This document shows positions 1-6,261 of a DNA stretch of 64,000 bases, in pieces. How positions within the stretch are numbered: position 1 is the stretch's first letter; every line of letters begins with the position of its first letter. The translations under genes were made by a program, and so were the position numbers. This stretch comes from Mucilaginibacter auburnensis (GTDB lineage Bacteria > Bacteroidota > Bacteroidia > Sphingobacteriales > Sphingobacteriaceae), in contig NZ_PGFJ01000002.1 of assembly GCF_002797815.1 (NCBI RefSeq), positions 1,054,001-1,118,000 on the forward strand, written 5' to 3'. Under the pieces are notes generated by a model. That model made no database searches, was not told the DNA's origin, and was given only the letters and a program-made list of their open reading frames with translations.

Positions 1-180
1 GTATCCATAAATACATGGCTTAGCATAACAATTATTATCGCCACCCCGCGTAAACCATCAAGTCCGATGAAATGCTTACTACTTAAACGTGCGGGTACAG
101 ACACCTCGTTCTTAATCAGTGTCGAGAAAAAAATAGTAACCAACCTTCAGAATAAATATTACGCTAATATATCAAAATAG
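1..180 (+). CDS. Possible C-terminal end of a gene cut by the window edge
   Basis: Frame 1 is open from the first base to a TAG at 178-180 (59 codons), while the other two forward frames stop within the first 23 nt. The peptide has a short hydrophobic stretch near codons 6-15 and a Lys/Thr-rich tail. I do not recognise it. An open frame of this length can occur by chance, so this is a tentative partial gene. If real, it runs in the same direction as the lysis-like cassette that starts 110 nt downstream. The stretch 181-289 shows no further feature. Confidence 0.35.
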   Translation, partial: VSINTWLSITIIIATPRKPSSPMKCLLLKRAGTDTSFLISVEKKIVTNLQNKYYANISK

Positions 181-289
181 CTCATCAATGTGCCGCGTAG
201 CATTTCTCTCAGTTTGAGATGTTCTGACTACACACGCACTGCGATTAACAGTCATTTCCAACCATTACTTTACCATTAAACCCACTACT

Positions 290-646
290 ATGATCTCCAC
301 TCTCCTGCCCTTGCTGTGCTCGGCAGCATGCGCTGCGCTGATAACATTTTTGGCAAGCCGCAAAAAAACTGTCGCCGAAACACAGCTTTTCAATACCGAG
401 GTATACAGCACTATGCTTGGTGATCTGCGTGCGCAACTCAACCTGCAGGGCGACCAATTAAAAAACCAGGCACAGCAAATACTAAATCTCCAAAAAAAAG
501 AGACTGAAAATATGCGTGTCATCCATCAGCAGCAAAAGCGCGAACGGGAATACCTCAACAAGATAAAACACCTGGAAACTACTATCCGTCAAATGGAATC
601 AAGAATTAATCACCTTCAATACCAACTTTATGGAAAGCAAAACTAA
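290..646 (+). CDS. Small membrane-anchored coiled-coil protein
   Basis: 118 aa. Residues about 3-22 form one hydrophobic segment; residues about 50-115 are Gln/Glu/Lys/Arg-rich with heptad-like spacing, predicting a long coiled coil outside the membrane. An N-terminal anchor plus a helical periplasmic tail is the topology of Rz-type inner-membrane spanins, but no family signature is visible and the match is by architecture only. The last 17 nt overlap the next gene, and the following genes overlap in turn, so the four genes to 2025 are probably co-translated. Function unknown; a role in phage-type lysis is inferred from the neighbours. Confidence 0.6.
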   Translation: MISTLLPLLCSAACAALITFLASRKKTVAETQLFNTEVYSTMLGDLRAQLNLQGDQLKNQAQQILNLQKKETENMRVIHQQQKREREYLNKIKHLETTIRQMESRINHLQYQLYGKQN

Positions 647-1037
647 ACACAAAGCTTCACCGCATAGCTTCTTTTTAAAATACAATGAATACCTGCTTAT
701 GGCAGCTGCAATATTGTTGTTTTGGGTCTCGCCGGTATTATTGCGAGCCATAGATCCAACAGCCGGCAGCTATGACATCGGCGTATTACAAATACCTATT
801 ACCGCCATTATCAGCTTCTGTATTTTTCAATCGGTAGTTTGGATAACTCTTAAGTTAAACTGGCTGTCGCTGCGCACTTATTTTGAACAGGAATTTATTA
901 ACGACTTTAAGCATTTACCGGCATGGCTAAAAATTATTATCTCATTATCGGTTTACTTTTTATTAATGTTTTCGCTTGTGTTGCTCAATCAAGTGATACA
1001 AGGGCAAGCGTACAGCGTACCTATGCCAGCCAGATAG
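630..1037 (+). CDS. Three-TM membrane protein, holin candidate
   Basis: 135 aa with three hydrophobic segments at about residues 22-41, 52-75 and 98-124, a charged N-terminus rich in Lys and His, and a short C-terminal tail. Size and three-TM layout fit class I holins, which make the inner-membrane lesion that starts phage lysis. There is no sequence signature to prove this. The gene overlaps its upstream neighbour by 17 nt and, unusually, the downstream CHAP gene by 115 nt in another frame. Placement directly before a cell-wall hydrolase supports a holin role. It could also be an unrelated small membrane protein. Confidence 0.5.
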   Translation: MESKTKHKASPHSFFLKYNEYLLMAAAILLFWVSPVLLRAIDPTAGSYDIGVLQIPITAIISFCIFQSVVWITLKLNWLSLRTYFEQEFINDFKHLPAWLKIIISLSVYFLLMFSLVLLNQVIQGQAYSVPMPAR

Positions 1038-1453
1038 GCATCCGCGAACTTACAGGCAATAATGATGGCAAACAGGTTGAGGCCTACCTTAAATATGTAG
1101 GTCTACCAAAAGGCAATCCGTGGTGTGCAGCATTTGTGTGTTGGGTGCTTGGTCAAAACAATGTGTCCAATCCTCAAAATGGGTATTGCCCGGCCTTATT
1201 CATTTCTAAAAACCAGGTATGGAAGCGCAACGCCCAAAACAATCGTACTCCGCTTACAGGTGATGTATTCGGCATTTATTTTAAGGAGAAAGGCCGCATT
1301 GCTCATGTTGGTTTTGTTGACAAATGGACAAGCACCACAGTAAATACCGTTGAAGGAAACACAAATGACGCCGGTAGCCGGGAAGGCGACGGCGTGTACA
1401 GAAAAATTAGACTAACCCGGCAGATCTATGCCGTAACACAATTTATTAAATGA
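923..1453 (+). CDS. Exported CHAP-type cell-wall hydrolase (TIGR02594-like), endolysin candidate
   Basis: 176 aa. Residues 1-21 are a Sec signal peptide ending near CVAQ. The rest resembles CHAP/NlpC-like hydrolases of the TIGR02594 type: catalytic Cys68 in NPWCAAF, His128 in GRIAHVGF and a polar Asn146 in VEGNTND are in the right order and spacing. Such enzymes cut peptidoglycan as amidases or endopeptidases. The start at 923 is chosen because it supplies the signal peptide, although its first 115 nt overlap the preceding gene. The stop overlaps the next start as ATGA (1450-1453). A signal-peptide endolysin working with a holin-like partner fits the local set; a housekeeping amidase is the alternative. 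Confidence 0.7.
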   Translation: MAKNYYLIIGLLFINVFACVAQSSDTRASVQRTYASQIGIRELTGNNDGKQVEAYLKYVGLPKGNPWCAAFVCWVLGQNNVSNPQNGYCPALFISKNQVWKRNAQNNRTPLTGDVFGIYFKEKGRIAHVGFVDKWTSTTVNTVEGNTNDAGSREGDGVYRKIRLTRQIYAVTQFIK

Positions 1454-2025
1454 AAAATTACCTTATCATACTTTGCTTAATTGTTTTATCCGGATGCGCA
1501 AAAAAAATGCACATTACTGATAATTATGCCTCAACAACTAAAATAAAAACTACCGGTGATACATCTACTCATAAAAGCCTGTTGGTTGTGGACAAAACAA
1601 AAACCTTTAGAATGAGGCAAGTCGACACCATTGTAACCGTAGCAGGTGGCGCTTTAAGCGGTTACTTATCGCCATTACAAACAGCGAATGACACTTCTGC
1701 TTACTTTGAAAACGAAGACCTGTCTGTAGTGCTCAATGTAAACAGTTTGGGGTATACCCGTTTTATAGCCAGGTCTAAGCCCAAAAAAGTACCTGTACAA
1801 ATACTTGAACAAACATCAGTGTATAATGATGTAACAACAAATGAGGATGCTCAGGTTGACACAAAATCGTCAACAGAAGTTAAAACGGCTTTAAATCAAA
1901 CGCATTCAATAAAACAAAGCACACCTTCTACAAGCGTATGGTTTAATTTAGTATTGGTAACTATTTTGGCAATTGTAGTGATCTGGTTGATTAGGAAAAT
2001 GAATTTACTGAAAGTGCTGTGGTAA
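1450..2025 (+). CDS. Lipoprotein with C-terminal TM, unimolecular-spanin-like
   Basis: 191 aa. The N-terminus is a lipoprotein signal (lipobox LSGC, Cys16). The C-terminus carries a second hydrophobic segment at about residues 163-181 followed by a basic tail. The polar middle would span the periplasm. A lipid anchor at one end and a TM at the other is the defining architecture of u-spanins such as phage T1 gp11, which fuse inner and outer membranes at the last step of lysis. No sequence similarity is claimed. It starts by an ATGA overlap with the CHAP gene. It ends 10 nt before the 3' end of tRNA-Leu, so nothing else fits between. Confidence 0.5.
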   Translation: MKNYLIILCLIVLSGCAKKMHITDNYASTTKIKTTGDTSTHKSLLVVDKTKTFRMRQVDTIVTVAGGALSGYLSPLQTANDTSAYFENEDLSVVLNVNSLGYTRFIARSKPKKVPVQILEQTSVYNDVTTNEDAQVDTKSSTEVKTALNQTHSIKQSTPSTSVWFNLVLVTILAIVVIWLIRKMNLLKVLW

Positions 2026-2035
2026 ATAAGAAAAG

Positions 2036-2119
2036 TGCCCGGAACGAGATTCGAACTCGTACATCCTTACGAATGCCACCCCCTCAAGATGGTGCGTCTA
2101 CCAATTTCGCCACCCGGGC
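2036..2119 (-). tRNA. tRNA-Leu (anticodon GAG)
   Basis: Reads as a full cloverleaf on the minus strand: acceptor GCCCGGG with TCCGGGC, anticodon stem CCATC/GGTGG around loop TTGAGGG (anticodon GAG, codon CTC), a long variable arm CATTC-GTAA-GGATG typical of Leu, and T-arm ACGAG-TTCGAAT-CTCGT. Discriminator is A; CCA is not encoded. It follows the tRNA-Leu(CAG) gene and probably shares its promoter. Its 3' end faces the lysis-like cassette. Confidence 0.97.
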
Positions 2120-2185
2120 CTATATAATTAATCCGGATGCTAAATCATTTTTTGATCTGTGCATCCGGATCTTCCTTTTTGGATG

Positions 2186-2269
2186 TGCCCGAAGAGAGAC
2201 TCGAACTCTCAAGAGACAATTCTCAACGGCTTCTGAGACCGCAACGTTTACCAATTTCGCCATCCGGGC
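2186..2269 (-). tRNA. tRNA-Leu (anticodon CAG)
   Basis: Minus-strand cloverleaf: acceptor GCCCGGA with TTCGGGC, anticodon stem GCGGT/GCCGT around loop CTCAGAA (anticodon CAG, codon CTG), long variable arm, T-loop TTCGAGT, discriminator A without encoded CCA. It is the first gene of a two-tRNA unit with the GAG-Leu gene 66 nt downstream. Confidence 0.97.
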
Positions 2270-2304
2270 ATAACAACAACCTGTGAGAGTTGCTTGTGGG
2301 GATG

Positions 2305-2338
2305 CAAATATAATGGTTTATGTTAATTAGCCATTCAA
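2305..2338 (-). promoter_or_regulatory. Bacteroidota-type promoter for the tRNA-Leu pair
   Basis: On the minus strand TATATTTG (2305-2312) matches the TAnnTTTG -7 element, with a TTG (2336-2338) 23 nt upstream as a possible -33 element. It lies 36 nt before the 5' end of tRNA-Leu(CAG). The spacing is at the long end of what is usual. Confidence 0.6.
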
Positions 2339-2407
2339 ATAAAATAATTTATAGCCAATAGAAATGTTCGCCCCGAACATTTAGTAATTTGGATAAAACA
2401 CTTCCTG

Positions 2408-3418
2408 ATGAGTCTAAAAAATATCTTTATAAACTTGGTAATGGCGATTGTATTCGCCCCTAACGTTATCGCTCAAAAAAAACAGCTTATTGAAACTAAT
2501 AAAACGGTTAGCATTCGTAGTTTATCTGTTGTTGATAACAAGATAGCCTGGTTAAGTAGCAGTAACGGCTATACTGCTATAACAAAAGATGGCGGCCTTA
2601 CCTGGAAGTGGCAGCAGGTTAAAGGCTTTGAAAAGGCAGACTTTAGAGATATTGAGGCTTTTTCAGACAAAGAAGCAATTATTATGAGTTCGGGATCGCC
2701 GGCATTGATACTAAAAACTATTGATGGTGGATTAAATTGGGAAGTAAAGTATCGCAATGATGATAAAGCGTATTTTTTTGACGCTATGGATTTTTCAAAC
2801 CCGAAACACGGCTTGGTTTTAGGCGATCCAATCAACGAAAAATTTATGCTGATAGAAACTAATGATGGTGGCGATAGCTGGCATCAGTTTAAAAACCTGC
2901 CTAACGCAGAGAAAGGAGAAGCGGCTTTTGCAGCAAGCGGAACTTGTTTAAGAATTAGCTATAAAGGTGATTATGTTTCAATTGTAACCGGTGGTAATGT
3001 TGCGAGACACCTGGTTTTAGAAAAACCTTTTACTGATTGGGCATATTATGACCTCCCGATCACCCATGGAAAACCCAGTAACGGTGCTTTTTCGGTTGGC
3101 GAAAATGGAATGGTCATTGTTGGTGGCGATTACTCAAAAGACAAATTTAGAGATTCAGTTCACGCCACATTTTCAGGACATCCGCTACCATATAAGGACA
3201 GCAAGCCCGGACCAAATGGATATCAATCATGCGTAGAGTTAATTGCGCCTCAAACCTATTTATCTACCGGAACTCCCGGCAGCAACTACTCAACTGACAA
3301 CGGCTATACGTGGCAACAAATAGACGCTACAAGTTTCAATGTTTGCCGCAAAGCCAAAAATGGAAAGCTGGTTTTATTGGCTGGCGACAAGGGTAAAATT
3401 GGGATTTTTAAATTTTAG
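2408..3418 (+). CDS. Exported Asp-box (BNR/Ycf48-like) beta-propeller protein
   Basis: 336 aa with a signal peptide (residues 1-22, cleavage near VIAQ). Four Asp-box motifs of the form S/T-x-D-x-G-x-x-W are visible near residues 59-66, 104-111, 151-158 and around 295, the hallmark of sialidase-like and Ycf48-like propellers. No sialidase catalytic residues were recognised, so an enzyme role is not supported. Related proteins in Bacteroidota are annotated as YCF48-related or WD40/BNR-like proteins of unknown function. It stands alone between tRNA genes. A sequence close to a -7 element lies shortly before the start, but the match is imperfect. Confidence 0.75.
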   Translation: MSLKNIFINLVMAIVFAPNVIAQKKQLIETNKTVSIRSLSVVDNKIAWLSSSNGYTAITKDGGLTWKWQQVKGFEKADFRDIEAFSDKEAIIMSSGSPALILKTIDGGLNWEVKYRNDDKAYFFDAMDFSNPKHGLVLGDPINEKFMLIETNDGGDSWHQFKNLPNAEKGEAAFAASGTCLRISYKGDYVSIVTGGNVARHLVLEKPFTDWAYYDLPITHGKPSNGAFSVGENGMVIVGGDYSKDKFRDSVHATFSGHPLPYKDSKPGPNGYQSCVELIAPQTYLSTGTPGSNYSTDNGYTWQQIDATSFNVCRKAKNGKLVLLAGDKGKIGIFKF

Positions 3419-3459
3419 TCACTGTGAATGAAGACCTTAAAAATTAATTAAAAAATAGC

Positions 3460-3490
3460 TTGCAGTGTGTATTAATTAACCCTATATTTG
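3460..3490 (+). promoter_or_regulatory. Bacteroidota-type promoter for tRNA-Lys
   Basis: TTG at 3460-3462 and TATATTTG at 3483-3490 are separated by 20 nt, a good match to the TTG/TAnnTTTG promoter. The tRNA starts 26 nt after the -7 element. Confidence 0.75.
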
Positions 3491-3516
3491 CACCACTTTA
3501 ACAGAAACAGTTAAAC

Positions 3517-3589
3517 GATTCCGTAGCTCAGCCGGTAGAGCATAACACTTTTAATGTTGGGGTCCTGGGTTCGAGTCCCAGCGGGATCA
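3517..3589 (+). tRNA. tRNA-Lys (anticodon TTT)
   Basis: Cloverleaf with acceptor GATTCCG/CGGGATC, D-arm GCTC/GAGC, anticodon stem TAACA/TGTTG around CTTTTAA (anticodon TTT), T-arm CTGGG-TTCGAGT-CCCAG, discriminator A and no encoded CCA. It has its own promoter and terminator, so it is a single-gene unit. Confidence 0.97.
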
Positions 3590-3600
3590 CCTCACAAATC

Positions 3601-3634
3601 AAAAAAGCCTTCCTGATATCAGGAAGGCTTTTTT
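3601..3634 (+). terminator. Intrinsic terminator after tRNA-Lys
   Basis: A perfect inverted repeat (arms AAAAAAGCCTTCCTGAT and its complement) has a GC-rich core and ends in TTTTTT. The A-run on the left would serve as a T-run on the other strand, so it may also stop the minus-strand gene 3726-5453. Confidence 0.9.
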
Positions 3635-3725
3635 ATGTTTAGGCGGCCCAAAACAAATTGAATTGAGCCCATCAAATTTATATCAAAGTTGAATTGAATG
3701 TTGGACTAACAAAAGAACTAACTTA

Positions 3726-5453
3726 CTATTTATCTTTGTCGTTTTTACTCAACATGAGGTTTTGTATTTGCTTTTTTAACATGTCAATTTCAACTTGTTG
3801 CGCTTCATTCTTTTTGTTCTGTTCAATTAAATATAGAGTTAGTTCCTCAACCTTCTTTAGTAATCCCATACTGATATCGCTCAAATTCACCCCCTCTTTT
3901 TCCATTTGAGTTGCCGATGGGATCTCCGGCAAATGTTGATTCTTATTCAAATAACGCTGTAATTCCTTTAACGGTCTCAATTCATACTCATCGTCAAAAA
4001 CATAATCCGGCGCGGGCACAGTCAAACTAACCTTAACTTCTTTAGCACGTATATTGCCGTTTACTGTAAGCTTTTCATCAGGAATACTGGTTCCAATTCC
4101 AACTTTTCCGCTGTTATCTATACGCATTGTTTCAACTCCATTGGCGCCGTTAGTTATGCCTCGTAAAAAAACTACGCTACCGGCGGTGGCCCCACTCCCG
4201 TTTGCACCCGCCCCCAAAATAACGTTTCCGCCATTTGACGAAGCGGCTCCCTTACCTGCATACAAAGCAATGTCAGACCCTGTGCCGGTAGTTGATGTGG
4301 GGGCAATAACGTGCAACATACCTGTAGGCGCCCCAACTCCAATACCCACTTTTCCGTTATTTAAAATGGTCATTCTATCGACTGTTACGCCTGCTGCATC
4401 AGTGGTGGTAAAGTAAATTTTGCCAGGAATAATGCCGGTTGACGGAGCACCGTCAACTGCTATTCCAATTTCTGCCGCACGTTGTAGTGCGGTGCCATCA
4501 TATCCATAAAAATCAAGCCACCCCAACCTATCGTTGCTTTGAACAGTAAGCGGCGCCGCTATAGTGCCTCTATACCTGTTAGAAAAAAAACGTGCGCCAT
4601 GCCACGCTGTGTTGCTATACGTCGAGGCACCATTATTGGCGTAACTTCCGTCTACAACAGATGTTATTGTGCCTCTAACATCCAGTTCGGCTGTTGGCGC
4701 GGTAGTTTTTATACCAACAAAACCACCGGGTGTAACCCGCATCCGTTCACTATTATTAGTGGCAAAAACAAGCGGATTAGAACTGGCTGTACCAACAGCT
4801 AAAGTATTGCCGCCACGCAATACCGTAAGGCCACCCCGCGGCTGCCCGAACGTTGTTCCGGTAGCAGCACTACCAAACAAATTAAAGTAACTTGTAGCGG
4901 CCAAATCGTTCTCCAACCTGGTTTGGGTATAACCTGTAGTTACCAGGTTCTTTAGCCTTACAACAGGGTTGTCTGTATTGTTGGTGGTGTTGGAAATGTC
5001 TAATGTATACTCAGGCACAGGCTGACCAATACCCACTAAACCGTTTTTGTTTATACGCATTGCCTCTAAAAGGCCTAAGGTAGAGCTCAAGCTGGTTTTA
5101 AATATCAATCCGCCATGACTACTTGAGCCGGTACCAACACCTGTTCGGATACCAGTGATGTTGGCTACCGGGCCGGTACCACCATCAGCACGCTGGGTTG
5201 AAAAATCAAGCCCTGCTCCTATGCCTGCCTCTGCCGTCCCGCTGGTTTTGCTGGTCAATTTTAAAATCGTTGTGGGTGCAGCAGTCGTAGCGCTGGTTGT
5301 AAGCACATCAAGCTGTGTTGTTGGAGAGCTTGTACCAATGCCAACTTTATCTGTTGATGTTGTGGTGTAAACATTACCGGTACCGGCAGTCCACTGCCCG
5401 TATGCCAAACCAACCAGAAATACCTGTACAAAGGTTATAATAATTCGCTTCAT
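3726..5453 (-). CDS. Secreted tail-fibre-like repeat protein with C-terminal coiled coil
   Basis: 575 aa. Signal peptide 1-19 (cleavage after AYG). Five copies of a short block near K-V-G-I-G-T-x-x-P-x-x-x-L-x-V lie at about residues 36-50, 139-153, 245-259, 368-382 and 450-464, spaced about 82-123 residues, as in trimeric fibre shafts. Residues about 480-575 contain a conserved Bacteroidota tail (YELRPLKELQRYL, HLPEIPSA) leading into a coiled coil. This end resembles the chaperone-like ends of tail-fibre proteins, but a self-cleavage Ser/Lys pair was not recognised. It is likely a surface or extracellular trimeric fibre; ligand unknown. It is transcribed separately from the Rhs operon upstream, 324 nt away. 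Confidence 0.7.
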   Translation of the reverse strand: MKRIIITFVQVFLVGLAYGQWTAGTGNVYTTTSTDKVGIGTSSPTTQLDVLTTSATTAAPTTILKLTSKTSGTAEAGIGAGLDFSTQRADGGTGPVANITGIRTGVGTGSSSHGGLIFKTSLSSTLGLLEAMRINKNGLVGIGQPVPEYTLDISNTTNNTDNPVVRLKNLVTTGYTQTRLENDLAATSYFNLFGSAATGTTFGQPRGGLTVLRGGNTLAVGTASSNPLVFATNNSERMRVTPGGFVGIKTTAPTAELDVRGTITSVVDGSYANNGASTYSNTAWHGARFFSNRYRGTIAAPLTVQSNDRLGWLDFYGYDGTALQRAAEIGIAVDGAPSTGIIPGKIYFTTTDAAGVTVDRMTILNNGKVGIGVGAPTGMLHVIAPTSTTGTGSDIALYAGKGAASSNGGNVILGAGANGSGATAGSVVFLRGITNGANGVETMRIDNSGKVGIGTSIPDEKLTVNGNIRAKEVKVSLTVPAPDYVFDDEYELRPLKELQRYLNKNQHLPEIPSATQMEKEGVNLSDISMGLLKKVEELTLYLIEQNKKNEAQQVEIDMLKKQIQNLMLSKNDKDK

Positions 5454-5777
5454 GATAAGTGTTTAAGTACCGAAAGATACATAACATATAACATTATTCA
5501 AATGTTAAAAACCTTAAATTATGACTTGTTCAGGTAGGCAATATAATAGATATAAGAACTCAGCGCTATATTCTACGTGTACTCTTGCTGCAGCAGTGAT
5601 AATAATCTTGAGCATTTACGCATCAGCATCATAGCCACTAACTGCGCTGTTTTATGTTATTGCTCAAATAGCACACGCGGCACGCGTGCGACAGCACAGG
5701 GATTGTCTTTACGATACGGCTATAAATTTACGGATTGCTAACAATTACTCTTTCCGATGTAATCGCCAGCTGTGACT
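5454..5777. other. Gene-free stretch between the Rhs operon and the fibre gene
   Basis: 324 nt without a credible open frame. It should hold the end of the Rhs operon transcript and the fibre-gene promoter. A 10-bp palindrome GCACGCGTGC is at 5680-5689. An AACATTTG on the minus strand (5499-5506) differs by one base from a -7 element. No convincing terminator hairpin was seen. Confidence 0.5.
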
Positions 5778-6260
5778 TCATTTGTAATCAAAGGGGTGAT
5801 GTCGATACCTCAAATACCATATAGAGTTGAAATGTTGAATGGTTATTACTGACGCTCTATCATCGACGACAAAATGAACAATTTTTTTCTTGTTAATAAG
5901 TTTTACGGTAATACGAGTATTTCTCTTTATAATCAAAGAAACGTTAGTTACCGTAAAAGTATCATTGGTATTTGTATCACTTTGCATAAAAAATCTACTT
6001 ATTTCCTTCTTATTATTTAATACAACTAGTGTATCATCGAATTCTTGCCAAAATTGCAAAATGACACGTCTAGGTGAATGTCGCTCTAAGCCAATGTGAC
6101 TATCAGCATTTCGACCGTCTTCCTCATATGATACCTTTTCAATATCCCAATTACTTTCATTCCACTTAATCTTATTAATCTTACAGCTAGCTATTTGAGA
6201 GATGCCCGCAGCAGTTAAGATACAAAGCCAAAAAAGAAAGATATTATTTCTAATTTTCAT
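5778..6260 (-). CDS. Small lipoprotein, candidate immunity protein for the Rhs toxin
   Basis: 160 aa. Signal peptide with lipobox IASC (Cys26), so the mature protein is a periplasmic or outer-membrane lipoprotein. The rest is mixed charged and beta-prone sequence with no family I recognise. The ATG begins 1 nt after the stop codon of the giant Rhs gene, so the two are translationally coupled, and it is the last gene of the operon. In polymorphic toxin systems the gene just after the toxin tip is normally its immunity gene. The DNA is AT-rich (5881-5940 has 13 G/C in 60, against 34 in 60 at 7201-7260 in the Rhs core). Immunity is inferred, not shown. Confidence 0.6.
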   Translation of the reverse strand: MKIRNNIFLFWLCILTAAGISQIASCKINKIKWNESNWDIEKVSYEEDGRNADSHIGLERHSPRRVILQFWQEFDDTLVVLNNKKEISRFFMQSDTNTNDTFTVTNVSLIIKRNTRITVKLINKKKIVHFVVDDRASVITIQHFNSIWYLRYRHHPFDYK

Positions 6261-6261
6261 A

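Noticed and set aside
2019..2273. 84-aa plus-strand open frame
   Set aside because: It runs antisense through both tRNA-Leu genes and has no signal of its own.
3726..5453. Self-cleaving S74 endosialidase chaperone
   Set aside because: The C-terminal part is only loosely similar and the catalytic Ser/Lys arrangement was not recognised.
5680..5689. Palindrome GCACGCGTGC as an operator or terminator
   Set aside because: Single copy, no T-run and no link to a promoter; kept only as a note in the gene-free stretch.
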